DNA from: a filamentous cyanobacterium ESFC-1
GTDB taxonomy: Bacteria; Cyanobacteriota; Cyanobacteriia; Cyanobacteriales; Spirulinaceae
DNA length: 64,000 bases
Direction: 5' to 3'
Assembly (NCBI GenBank): GCA_000380225.1
Contig: KB904821.1
Coordinates: 755,454-819,453 of the forward strand
Both the position numbers and the translations under genes were made by a program. Positions 53,854-63,229 of this stretch are shown piece after piece; position 1 is the stretch's first letter; each line of letters starts with the position of its first letter. A model generated the notes under the pieces. The model saw nothing but the letters and a program-made list of their open reading frames with translations, ran no database searches and was not told the origin of the DNA.

Positions 53854-54098
53854 TATTCATAAATGGAAGCGCGATCGCAAGCTTCATCTGGTAAACTTAA
53901 ATCTGTCTTGGGAAGCTGCTCAACCCATGTTCGGAAGTCTTGTGCGCGTTCTGTCGGAGTGGCAGATTGCCAGAATGGTACGCGGGTAGACTCATCACTC
54001 GGAGTTTGGCGTTTAACCACAGTAATAAACTCGGCAATTCTTTGTAATTGATCTTCGTTAAGTTGATCGATTTCTTGCTTTAGAGTATCTCGGAGCAT
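53853..54098 (-). CDS. Antitoxin partner of the PIN toxin
   Basis: An 81-residue acidic, helical protein (EIDQLNEDQLQRIAEFITVVKRQ), with a Trp-containing FRTWVEQLPKTDLSL segment and a disordered C-terminus that would bind the toxin. Called an antitoxin from its size and coupled position; its DNA-binding fold is not identified. Confidence 0.7.
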   Translation of the reverse strand: MLRDTLKQEIDQLNEDQLQRIAEFITVVKRQTPSDESTRVPFWQSATPTERAQDFRTWVEQLPKTDLSLPDEACDRASIYE

Positions 54099-54265
54099 GG
54101 CTTATTATCTATCAAGGGTCGGTAGCTCTTAAAATAATTGTTTCTAGCTCCAATAGTAACATGGGTTTGTGCCAACAAGAAATAACCTGCATGGAAAGGT
54201 TAGTAATACAAACTCCATATTTTCATAGACCTTAACTCTGTTGATAGTAAAAGTAACATTTATTG

Positions 54266-54595
54266 ATGATTTCCGATCTAAAACCACCGATAAATCGACG
54301 CATTTCTGCATCCCCTAAGCAGATTGAAGCTTTTTGCAACCGTTGGCAAATTACCGAATTTTCCCTTTTTGGTTCTGTCCTCCGAGATGACTTTTGCCCC
54401 GATAGTGATATTGATGTGCTACTCACATTTTCGCCAAAACAGTGGTTAACTTGGGATGACTGGCAAACGATGCAAGTAGAGATTGAAACCTTATTCCATC
54501 GCAAGGTCGATTTAGTCAGTGAAAAATATCTTAAAAACCCCTATAGACGATATGAAATTTTGAATACCTGTCAGGTTATTTATGATGAGCTGTGA
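54266..54595 (+). CDS. MNT-type nucleotidyltransferase (HEPN/MNT family antitoxin-like)
   Basis: A 109-residue minimal nucleotidyltransferase. The motif is LFGSVLRDDF followed by SDIDVLLTF (G-S, then D-x-D). IETLFHRKVDLVSEKYL gives the third acidic position. Such proteins usually sit beside a HEPN toxin, but none is found on either side. The frame opens at a TTG; this ATG is the better start. Confidence 0.85.
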   Translation: MISDLKPPINRRISASPKQIEAFCNRWQITEFSLFGSVLRDDFCPDSDIDVLLTFSPKQWLTWDDWQTMQVEIETLFHRKVDLVSEKYLKNPYRRYEILNTCQVIYDEL

Positions 54596-54689
54596 GCATC
54601 ACCTTTCAGTTGAAATCTGGATATTGTAATAATTGCGATCGCCCCATACCCTATAATCGACTAATTTATTTAATTGTGACTTTAATGCC

Positions 54690-54935
54690 ATGAGTTTAGT
54701 TATCCCTGATGAATTTTTACAAACAGCCCATATTTCTGAAGCCGATCTCAAATTAGAAATCGCCATTCTGCTGTTTCAGCAGGAAAAAATTACTCTGGGT
54801 ACAGCCAGCGAGTTTGCCGAGATGAATCAAATGGAGTTTCAGCGCATTTTAGGTAGTCGCAAAATTCCCATTCACTACGGTGTTGAAGATTTTCAGCAAG
54901 ATTTAAGAACATTAAAGGCAAACGATTGGCGATGA
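54690..54935 (+). CDS. UPF0175-family antitoxin
   Basis: An 81-residue protein with the UPF0175 pattern: LKLEIAILLFQQEKITLGTASEFAEM followed by FQRILGSRKIPIHYGVEDFQQDL. It contains a ribbon- or helix-type DNA-binding region. In complete systems it is followed by an overlapping PIN-domain toxin gene; here only a stub follows. Confidence 0.88.
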   Translation: MSLVIPDEFLQTAHISEADLKLEIAILLFQQEKITLGTASEFAEMNQMEFQRILGSRKIPIHYGVEDFQQDLRTLKANDWR

Positions 54936-55018
54936 TCGTAGTCAGTTATAAAACCCAGACAATTATTTTTGAGGGTGCTTGCTTGTTTGATAAAAAAAGC
55001 GCTTACTGCATCGAGTAA
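54932..55018 (+). pseudogene. Stub of a lost PIN toxin start (MIVVS...)
   Basis: The antitoxin stop overlaps an ATG (ATGA) opening MIVVSYKTQTIIFEGACLFD, 28 codons. The first five residues are the usual start of the DUF3368 PIN toxins that follow UPF0175, after which similarity ends. I read this as a deleted toxin gene; chance is possible. Confidence 0.5.
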
Positions 55019-55056
55019 ACGCCATATAAGGAGATAGAGGAAAAAGGGAAACAGGA

Positions 55057-55935
55057 TTAAGAATTAGACCATTGACCCCCTGTAACTTCGAGTAAAGCCC
55101 CGGTCACAAAACTGCTGTCTTGAGAAGCCATAAATACATAAGCGGGAGCCAATTCTTCGGGTTGGGCGGCTCGTTTCATGGCTCCATCTGTGTCGTAATT
55201 TGCCACTTTTTCTTTAGGCATTGTTGCCGGAATATTAGGAGTCCAAACTGGGCCGGGAACGACGGAATTGACGCGAATTTCGCGCTCGGCTAAGTTTTCG
55301 GCGAGGGATTTTGTCATCGCATGAACTGCCCCTTTACTAGCAGCATAATCAATGAGCATTCCTTTACCAATTCTGCCGACAATGCTGCCTGTATTGATGA
55401 TGGTGTTGCCGGGTTTGAGGTGGGGTAAAGCGGCTTTGACCATGTAGAAGTAGCCGAATACATTAGTTTCTAAGGTGCGGCGAAATTGCTCGATGCTTAA
55501 ATCTTCGGGCTGCTTTTGTACCATTTGATAAGCAGCATTATTTACCAAAATATCTAATTTGCCAAAGGTTTCAATAATTTGATCGATGGCTTTTTGACAA
55601 GTTTCGTAATCGCGAACATCCCCTTTAATGACTAAACATTTTTGCCCTCGCTTTTCTACTTCTTCGCGAGTGGTTTGCGCGTCTTCGTCGTTTTGGTCGT
55701 AAAAAATGGCAACATCGGCTTTTTCTAAAGCATAAGCGATCGCGACGGCACGACCAATCCCTGAATCTCCCCCGGTAATAAAGGCGACTTTGCCTTGGAG
55801 TTTATTAGCCGGACTATAATTCGACAAATCGCTGTCCGGCTTGAGGGCCATATCTGCTTGAGATGCGGGATAATCTAACTTTTGACCCGGCATTTCATCG
55901 GGAGTGGGGCGACGTTCTTGGGTAGAATTAGACAC
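55057..55935 (-). CDS. Short-chain dehydrogenase (YghA-like SDR)
   Basis: A 292-residue SDR oxidoreductase. NAD(P) motif TGGDSGIGRAVA, NNAAYQ, catalytic Ser in INTGSIVG, and YAASKGAVHAM (Tyr and Lys). The N-terminal 45-residue extension (PGQKLDYPASQADMALKPD) is typical of the YghA/general stress 39 branch. Substrate unknown; relatives are stress-linked. Confidence 0.88.
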   Translation of the reverse strand: MSNSTQERRPTPDEMPGQKLDYPASQADMALKPDSDLSNYSPANKLQGKVAFITGGDSGIGRAVAIAYALEKADVAIFYDQNDEDAQTTREEVEKRGQKCLVIKGDVRDYETCQKAIDQIIETFGKLDILVNNAAYQMVQKQPEDLSIEQFRRTLETNVFGYFYMVKAALPHLKPGNTIINTGSIVGRIGKGMLIDYAASKGAVHAMTKSLAENLAEREIRVNSVVPGPVWTPNIPATMPKEKVANYDTDGAMKRAAQPEELAPAYVFMASQDSSFVTGALLEVTGGQWSNS

Positions 55936-55984
55936 AGTATTAAACCTCGATTGTTCAGTCTTGAATAGGGCAAGATAAAGTAGG

Positions 55985-56022
55985 CTACCCTGTTTCTGTG
56001 CGATCGCATTCTGACAGGGTAG
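55985..56022. repeat. Hairpin in the SDR-gshB spacer
   Basis: CTACCCTGT and ACAGGGTAG around a 20-nt loop with a HIP1 site. The rest of 55936-56259 contains no supported gene; an open frame at 56085-56303 overlaps the gshB end and looks like chance. Confidence 0.5.
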
Positions 56023-56259
56023 TCATAATCAATTCTTTTTAGAATAGCCATTCAACTCGTTACGATTGAGACAACCGCTAAAATTCAATGGCATATATAA
56101 GCACTGGCCGCCCGTTGTTGAAACCAACGTGCGATCGCGAGTCTTAACTCAATAGCAGTGCGGTTTATCTTATCTGTGTCTAGAATAGTTGCGAAAAGCC
56201 GGGCTTGTAATCTCACTAGAGAAGGAAACTCCGCTATTTCCAGCGAGAGAGGCTTTAAT

Positions 56260-57225
56260 CTACCCTTTGAAGCCTTCACACCACTCGATGACGGGTAAGC
56301 CAATCTGACTGTTATTCAGGCGGTCGATTTCGCGGATTCCCGTGGGACTGGTGACATTGATTTCGGTCAAATAACCGCCAATCACATCAATACCGACAAA
56401 ATATAAACCATCTTCGCGCAATTTTGGGGCAACTGCGTCACAAATCTTGCGATCGGCGGCGGTAACTTCCGTTTGTGCCACGCGACCCCCCACAGCCATA
56501 TTACCCCGAAACTCCGACCCGGTGGGAATGCGATTCACCGCCCCAATAACTTCCCCATTCAGCAGAATAATGCGCTTGTCCCCCTCTTTGGCGGCCGGGA
56601 GATAGGATTGAATCATGACGGGTTCTCTGCCCCATTTCGTGCTAATTTCGATCAGAGAATTAAGGTTGCGATCGCCCCATTCCAAAAACAAAATCCCCTC
56701 TCCGGCTTTACCCCCCAAGGGCTTCAAAACCCCGGCTTCCCGCTTCTCGACAAAATCGCGAATCACGCTGGCTTCACTACTCACAATGGTTTCTGGCATC
56801 ACCTCGATAAAATTCAAGGCATACAGCTTTTCATTGGCTGCTTGCAGTCCGCGAGGGGCATTTAATACCAAGGTTTTTTGTGGGTCGATCAAATCCAAAA
56901 TTTGCGTAACGTACAAATAAGGAATGGTCACTGGGGGGTCTGTTCGCATGAAAACCACATCCATTTCTTCGAGGTTCAGCATTTGTTCGGGATGCAGTAA
57001 ATACCATTCTTTGGTAACACTCCAACTCCCGTCTACCCATTTAACCGGTTGCAGTTCGACAGGTTCAAGTAATGCGATCGCTTTACCGTTAATAATACTC
57101 AAATGATGAGCCGAGGTAATCCAAACTTCGTGGCCGCGGGCTTGGGCGGCTTCCATCAAGGCTACGCTGGTATCGTGGGTGGGGTCGAGTTTTGTAATCG
57201 GATCGATAATAAAGGCAAATTTCAT
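56260..57225 (-). CDS. gshB: Glutathione synthetase
   Basis: A 321-residue ATP-grasp enzyme that adds glycine to gamma-glutamylcysteine. Visible motifs are FIIDPITKLDPTHDTS, MRTDPPVTIPYLY, GVLKPLGGKAGEGILF, ATP-grasp metal site DVIGGYLTEINVTSPTGIREI. Soluble. The leader of its mRNA is a CCAATAACCAATAACC tract ending 2 bases before the ATG, with no Shine-Dalgarno. Confidence 0.95.
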   Translation of the reverse strand: MKFAFIIDPITKLDPTHDTSVALMEAAQARGHEVWITSAHHLSIINGKAIALLEPVELQPVKWVDGSWSVTKEWYLLHPEQMLNLEEMDVVFMRTDPPVTIPYLYVTQILDLIDPQKTLVLNAPRGLQAANEKLYALNFIEVMPETIVSSEASVIRDFVEKREAGVLKPLGGKAGEGILFLEWGDRNLNSLIEISTKWGREPVMIQSYLPAAKEGDKRIILLNGEVIGAVNRIPTGSEFRGNMAVGGRVAQTEVTAADRKICDAVAPKLREDGLYFVGIDVIGGYLTEINVTSPTGIREIDRLNNSQIGLPVIEWCEGFKG

Positions 57226-57496
57226 TATTGGTTGTTTGTTATTGGTTATTGGTTATTGGTTATTGGTTATTAGTTATTAGCAAACTAGAAGATTATACAT
57301 TGCCTGTAGTCTCCGGGTTTCCCTGCCCAAGTTTATGTTATTGGGAGCGATTGTGAAGTGGCAAGCAACGCTGCGATCGCTCCCTTCAAATTCTCCTAAT
57401 CCAAAAGTTAGGATTGGACGGGGAAACCCCGCCCCTACAGAATACTTGACAATAAAGCCAGAATCTTAACTTGTCACGAATGGTTGTGGGTGAACT
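57226..57496. repeat. Repeat spacer upstream of gshB
   Basis: 57226-57280 is the (TTGGTTA)n tract. The palindrome ACGGGGAAACCCCGCCCC with TACAG after it occurs at about 57419-57441. No gene. Confidence 0.8.
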
Positions 57497-57634
57497 ATAG
57501 TCATTACAAATAAAAACCAACAGTAAGCCCCTCTCGGAGTGGGAGAGGGGTTTGGGGTGAGGGCGGTTTAAGAGTAATACGATACCTGTATTGGGAGATT
57601 ACTGTACTGTACGGAAACTAATTGTAATGACTAT
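57497..57634. mobile_element. 138-bp MITE candidate with 13-bp terminal inverted repeats
   Basis: Ends are ATAGTCATTACAA (57497-57509) and TTGTAATGACTAT (57622-57634), exact inverted repeats. Inside is the hairpin CCCCTCTC ... GAGAGGGG (57528-57550). No coding potential. Flanks are TA-rich, but a target duplication is not certain. The rest to 57728 is C-rich CTCTTCCCCCTCTTCCC repeat. Confidence 0.55.
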
Positions 57635-57728
57635 CTTTCTAATATAAAAATTGAGGCTACTTTCCTCCCCCTCTTCCCCCTCTTCCCACTCCTCCCCCTC
57701 TAACACCGATTCACTATCTAACAAACTG

Positions 57729-59246
57729 TCAACTGTTATCATTCAGCCACAGGCGAATTTCGCTCACCAGCCACTTTAATTCCGCTTCGCTGAGGTTTTC
57801 GCCGAAAATAGCGCGATGGCGGCGCGGAACGGGCAGCAATGTGGTTTCCTGTTGATGATGGATGGCGATACCCTGGCATAATCGCCCGGTGCGATCGCGC
57901 ACTGAGACCAGTTCGACATCGGTAATCGCGTCAATTTTACCTTTTTCTCGCTTGCGGCCTTGGACTGAAGACCGTTCAACTTCAAACCCCTCTGGATCGA
58001 AACATATACGGGTTTTCTCGAAGTAATCGCTGCGATTTTGACTGAGAATCAGCCAGGCGATCGCGCCAAAGGGCAAAACCGAGCCTAACAAGGCAATGGG
58101 TAGCGAAAGTAAGAGCAAAACCACTTGAAAGGCTAATTCTACCATGGGTAACAAGCCCAGGGCATTGAGAACCAGCAAAATTAAGCCAATGGATAAAGCG
58201 GATTTGCCCCACTGCTCTTTTTCATCTGCATCTAAATCCTTAAACCCGGCAATCAGATTATTAACGCGATCGCGTCCCCATTGAAACCCGCGATTTAGGG
58301 CTTGATAAAATGGCTGTAACCACACCACCTCAAACTGAGAGGGAATTTCGATGATGAGGCGATCCAGGGATTTATTCAGCCGGGCGACCGTCTTTTTAAG
58401 GGGTTGAGAAAGAGGCTGAATTTCAAAAGACGAACCGGGAAGCCTTTTTTGAGATTGTAGGGTCGAGAGTGCCTCTTGTGTGTTGCTGTAGCGCTTTTCT
58501 AAGGCGGTTTCAGTAATGACTTCGAGCCAATTGGCAAAATGTGAATCTGTATCGGACGGTAGGCGATCGCGAAAATTTATTTTTAAATCCTGTTGCGGTA
58601 ACTCCGACGGCGCAATTCCCGTGAGTAAATGAATCAACGTCGTCCCCAACGCATACAAATCCGAAGCCGCCACCGCTTTACCGCCGTATTGTTCTAGGGG
58701 GGTATAGCCATAAGTCCCGACAATGGTAAAGGTTGCGCCGGGATGAGGGGGTTTGGCTTGTACTGCGCCAAAATCAATCAGATAAACTTGCTCGTCTTCT
58801 CCCCAGATTAAATTACTCGGTTTAATGTCTCGATGTAATACTGGCGGCGATTGGGTATGTAGAAAATCGAGAATTTCTAAGACTTCTAGAGCAATTTGCT
58901 GGACTTGTTCGGGCGGGAGCGATCGCTCTTGTTGTAGCTTTTGTTTGAGCGACATTCCCGGAATCTGCTGCTGTACCAAGCCAAACCACAACACGCGATC
59001 GTCTACCGAGAAAAACTCATAATACTTGGGAATGCGCGGATGTTCCAGTTGCGCCAACACCTCGGCTTCCCGTTCAAACAGCTTAAGGTCGTTCCACTGT
59101 ACCACCCCACCCAGGGCTAACAGCTTTACCACCACCGCGCGATCGCACTCCTCATCCCATGCTAACCAGGTTTGACGAGAGGGGTTAGCATTCAACTGAT
59201 CGGTGAGTCTGTAACGATTCTGTAAAACGGTGTCTGGGGTCAGCAT
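57729..59246 (-). CDS. Membrane serine/threonine protein kinase
   Basis: A 505-residue Hanks-type kinase. Residues about 10-270 are the kinase: ATP lysine in AVVVKLLAL, HRDIKPSN, LIDFGAVQ, activation loop GTYGYTPLEQYGG. The glycine loop is degenerate (LNANPSRQTW). After a linker there are two to three membrane helices (about 350-415; ALSIGLILLVLNALGLLP, VVLLLLSLPIALLGSVLP) and a C-terminal beta-rich cytoplasmic domain. The type is common in filamentous cyanobacteria; target unknown. The mRNA leader carries AACCAATAACC repeats. Confidence 0.9.
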   Translation of the reverse strand: MLTPDTVLQNRYRLTDQLNANPSRQTWLAWDEECDRAVVVKLLALGGVVQWNDLKLFEREAEVLAQLEHPRIPKYYEFFSVDDRVLWFGLVQQQIPGMSLKQKLQQERSLPPEQVQQIALEVLEILDFLHTQSPPVLHRDIKPSNLIWGEDEQVYLIDFGAVQAKPPHPGATFTIVGTYGYTPLEQYGGKAVAASDLYALGTTLIHLLTGIAPSELPQQDLKINFRDRLPSDTDSHFANWLEVITETALEKRYSNTQEALSTLQSQKRLPGSSFEIQPLSQPLKKTVARLNKSLDRLIIEIPSQFEVVWLQPFYQALNRGFQWGRDRVNNLIAGFKDLDADEKEQWGKSALSIGLILLVLNALGLLPMVELAFQVVLLLLSLPIALLGSVLPFGAIAWLILSQNRSDYFEKTRICFDPEGFEVERSSVQGRKREKGKIDAITDVELVSVRDRTGRLCQGIAIHHQQETTLLPVPRRHRAIFGENLSEAELKWLVSEIRLWLNDNS

Positions 59247-59254
59247 GATTCGAT

Positions 59255-59480
59255 TTTAGCGAATGGTTGTTGGTTGTTGGTTGTTGGTTATTGGTTATTG
59301 GTTATTTCCTCCCCCTCTCCCCACTCTGGGCGGGGAAACCCCGCCCCTACACGCCCACTGCACGCGCTGCCCACTCCTCCCCCTCCTCCCCCTCTCCCCA
59401 CTCTGGGCGGGGTTTCCCCGCCCCTACACGCCCACTGCACGCGCTGCCCACTCCTCCCACTCCTCCCACTCCTCCCCACG
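59255..59480. repeat. Heptamer tract and tandem 60-bp repeats with inverted loop
   Basis: 59255-59305 is TTGGTTG/TTGGTTA heptamers. Two 60-bp direct repeats (59321-59380, 59398-59457) follow. They differ only in the palindrome loop: GGCGGGGAAACCCCGCC in the first and GGCGGGGTTTCCCCGCC in the second. Confidence 0.88.
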
Positions 59481-59570
59481 CCAAAATCAAAATTATTTCC
59501 CGCCGAAATGGTCTAGAGTGTACCAATACCTGTTACATTTACCGAGTATTAGCAAGCGAAATTTTATTGA

Positions 59571-60731
<1,161 letters not shown>

Positions 60732-60940
60732 ACCTTACACGAAGTTTGGGGCGGGTCATTTCAGCGATCAGTTATCAGTTATCAGTGAACCTTTGACTTG
60801 AGTCGGAGGCTTGAAATACTGAGTTATTTTTTTTCAACCCCTTGAATGGGGAAGCTAATAACCCATAAATTTGAGTAAAAGTTCGCTCCAAACTGGTGTA
60901 TCAAAATTGAAGCCGATCGCGCCCTTTGATTGTTAAACCC

Positions 60941-61240
60941 ATGTTTTTTGCCAAAAGCTTACTCCTGATTGGCGTAGTGTTACCGGGTTTGTCATTGACC
61001 GCCATCAGCACTTATTTTTTGTTTCCCGAATGGACAGCTTTAACCGCCAGCCATGAAAAGTATCAGCGTTTGGCCAATTCGGAGACATCCACTTTAAAAG
61101 AATTGGAAATCGCACAAGCGGCAGAAATGCGTCACCGCATCAATTGTTTTGCCGAAGGAGTGGGGGTTTTGGGCGGTTGGATTGTGGTAGCGATTGGCAT
61201 ACATGGCTTAACCCGGACTCATCAATCGCGAGAACGCTAA
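60941..61240 (+). CDS. Small two-helix membrane protein between sqdB and sqdX
   Basis: A 99-residue protein with two membrane helices (SLLLIGVVLPGLSLTAISTYFLF; FAEGVGVLGGWIVVAIGIHGL) separated by a polar helix (HEKYQRLANSETSTLKELEIAQ). No known family. Its stop is 14 nt before the sqdX start, so it is co-transcribed with it; a link to sulfolipid synthesis is possible but unproven. Confidence 0.7.
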   Translation: MFFAKSLLLIGVVLPGLSLTAISTYFLFPEWTALTASHEKYQRLANSETSTLKELEIAQAAEMRHRINCFAEGVGVLGGWIVVAIGIHGLTRTHQSRER

Positions 61241-61254
61241 AAGACGAGAAAGAA

Positions 61255-62388
61255 ATGAGAATTGCTTTATTTACCGAAACATTTTTACCGAAAGTTGATG
61301 GTATTGTGACGCGGTTACGCCATACCGTCGAACAGTTACAGAAAAATGGCGATCGCGTCTTGGTGATTTGCCCCGATGGGGGATTAAAGGAACACCAAGG
61401 GGCAAAAATTCACGGGCTTTCGGCGTTTCCTTTACCGATGTATCCGGAGTTGAAAATTGCCGTCCCTCGTCCGACAATTCGCAAAGCGCTTGAGGAATTT
61501 CAACCGGATATTATTCATGTGGTCAATCCGGCGGTGTTAGGATTAGCCGGAATTTATTACGCCAAAACCCTCGATATTCCCCTGGTTGCCTCTTATCACA
61601 CCCATTTACCTCAATATATTAAACATTACGGTTTTGGAGCCTTTGAGGGCTTTTTATGGGAGTTGATCCGGGCGGTACACAACCAAGCCCAGTTGAATCT
61701 CTGCACTTCTACGGCGATGGTGGAGGAGTTGCGATCGCATGGAGTCGAGCATTTAGATTTATGGCAACGGGGAGTCGATACGGAGATGTTTCAACCGTCC
61801 CTGAAATCGGCCAAAATGCGCGATCGCCTCTCCAAAGGACATCCCCAAGACCCATTATTACTTTATGTGGGTCGGGTATCCCCGGAAAAAGAAATCGAAA
61901 ATATCAAACCCGTCCTCGAAGCAATTCCCAATGCTCGCCTCGCGATCGTCGGGGACGGCCCGCACCGCAAAGTCCTTCAGCAGCACTTTAAAGGGACGAG
62001 AACCCACTTTGTCGGCTACTTACAGGGGATTGAGTTAGCTTCGGCGTTTGCCTCGGCAGATGCCTTTGTCTTCCCTTCTCGTACCGAAACCCTGGGCTTG
62101 GTACTCCTCGAAGCGATGGCTGCGGGGTGTCCGGTGGTGGCAGCCCGATCCGGGGGTATTCCTGATATCGTCACGGATGGGGCCAATGGCTACCTGTTTG
62201 ACCCGAAAGATGCCAAGGGCGCGATCGCGGCGACCCAACGCCTTCTCGCGGCCCAAGAGGAACGAGAAACCCTCCGCCACAACGCCCGCATCGAAGCCGA
62301 ACGTTGGGGTTGGTCGGCGGCTACTCGTCAGCTACAAAGTTATTATCAAACGGTTTTACAGTCGCGATCGGGTTTGCGGGCGGCTTAA
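61255..62388 (+). CDS. sqdX: Sulfolipid synthase (SQDG glycosyltransferase)
   Basis: A 377-residue GT4 glycosyltransferase that transfers sulfoquinovose to diacylglycerol. It begins MRIALFTETFLPKVDGIVTR, the family's start, and shows DIIHVVNPAVLG, SYHTHLPQYIKHYG, YVGRVSPEKEIENI, VGDGPHRK and FVFPSRTETLGLVLLEAMA. I use the ATG at 61255; the 37-codon frame extension upstream overlaps the small membrane protein gene and lacks the family pattern. Confidence 0.93.
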   Translation: MRIALFTETFLPKVDGIVTRLRHTVEQLQKNGDRVLVICPDGGLKEHQGAKIHGLSAFPLPMYPELKIAVPRPTIRKALEEFQPDIIHVVNPAVLGLAGIYYAKTLDIPLVASYHTHLPQYIKHYGFGAFEGFLWELIRAVHNQAQLNLCTSTAMVEELRSHGVEHLDLWQRGVDTEMFQPSLKSAKMRDRLSKGHPQDPLLLYVGRVSPEKEIENIKPVLEAIPNARLAIVGDGPHRKVLQQHFKGTRTHFVGYLQGIELASAFASADAFVFPSRTETLGLVLLEAMAAGCPVVAARSGGIPDIVTDGANGYLFDPKDAKGAIAATQRLLAAQEERETLRHNARIEAERWGWSAATRQLQSYYQTVLQSRSGLRAA

Positions 62389-62431
62389 GAAAAAAGGGGG
62401 TGTAAACAGTAAGGCAAAATCTTTTCAAACC

Positions 62432-62477
62432 TACGCAACCTTATTCATTTTTTGTGAAGCGAATGGTTGTATGCGTA
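62432..62477. other. Imperfect stem-loop after sqdX
   Basis: TACGCAACC pairs with GGTTGTATGCGTA (one bulge), with an inner ATTC/GAAT. It could be the sqdX 3' hairpin or a small structured RNA. The rest of 62389-62676 holds no supported gene. Confidence 0.35.
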
Positions 62478-62675
62478 AGTATCTAAACACTTATTTTGCT
62501 AAAAACCACGGCGTAATAGTGCGCTGATAACGCAGCTATTAATGGCGGTAAGTTCTACCGTGTCAGCTTGTGGACTTGATAGTGCCGACACTACAAGGTT
62601 GAAGCAAGAAGTAAACATCAAAGGCATTTAGGTAGGTTTGAGTAAGTTTTAGAGAACGGAAACGATATCAACAAA

Positions 62676-62711
62676 CAAAAAAAAGGGGCTAACTTTAAAA
62701 AGTTAACCCGC
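62676..62711 (-). terminator. Terminator of the DUF1257/ycf46 transcript
   Basis: On the minus strand GGGTTAACTTTTTAAAG is followed by TTAGCCCC and T7: a GGGTTAACTTT/AAAGTTAGCCC stem with one mismatch and a T tract, 27 nt past the DUF1257 stop. Confidence 0.8.
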
Positions 62712-62737
62712 TTTCGTTTGGGAACGCGCTTCAAAAA

Positions 62738-63091
62738 TTACTTTTGAACCACTAATTTAACGTTGGCATTTTGTAAGCCGCGTTGCTTGACTTCAGACAA
62801 GGTTTTGTTAACGGCGTATTTTTGGTTGATAGAGTTGATTAATTCGGTTTGGTTGTGCTTTTTAGCAACACCCCAGAGGTCAGCGATAAGATCATAGGTG
62901 CCATCGCTATTGCAAGACCAACCGAGATCGTATTCACCATCGAGAACTGCAACCAAGTCAGCGCGAACACGTTGACCGTTATAACCACGGACATCGGCTT
63001 CAGTTTTGGTGGCGATACCAAGGTCGCGCAAAGAGGTTGTCAAGATTTCAACGTCGGTGATCTTGGTACGGAGAGTACTGAAGTGAGACAT
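62738..63091 (-). CDS. DUF1257 protein (Ycf35-like)
   Basis: A 117-residue protein with the DUF1257 pattern: MSHFSTLRTKITDVEILTTS, AVLDGEYDLGW, YDLIADLWGVAKKHNQTELI and a basic tail. DUF1257 includes Ycf35 of plastids. It follows a ycf46-type AAA gene at 138 nt, a gene pair conserved in cyanobacteria. Function unknown; ribosome site AGGAAAT lies just upstream (CGAGGAAATCCAAATG). Confidence 0.85.
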   Translation of the reverse strand: MSHFSTLRTKITDVEILTTSLRDLGIATKTEADVRGYNGQRVRADLVAVLDGEYDLGWSCNSDGTYDLIADLWGVAKKHNQTELINSINQKYAVNKTLSEVKQRGLQNANVKLVVQK

Positions 63092-63229
63092 TTGGATTTC
63101 CTCGTAAACTAATTAAAACGACAATTTGGGTTTTGAGTTACCGCCTTTGAAGACGGATTTTGGGTTGTACTGCTAACAGTGGGAGACTGTCAGCCTTTGC
63201 TTCTGCACTGGGAGGCAGAAGAAAGCTTG

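Noticed and set aside
56085-56303. Small gene downstream of gshB
   Set aside because: The frame overlaps the gshB 3' end in another phase and shows no motif or ribosome site.
62389-62676. Small RNA gene after sqdX
   Set aside because: One imperfect stem-loop is not enough; I list it only as a structure. Promoter and terminator elements are not evident.
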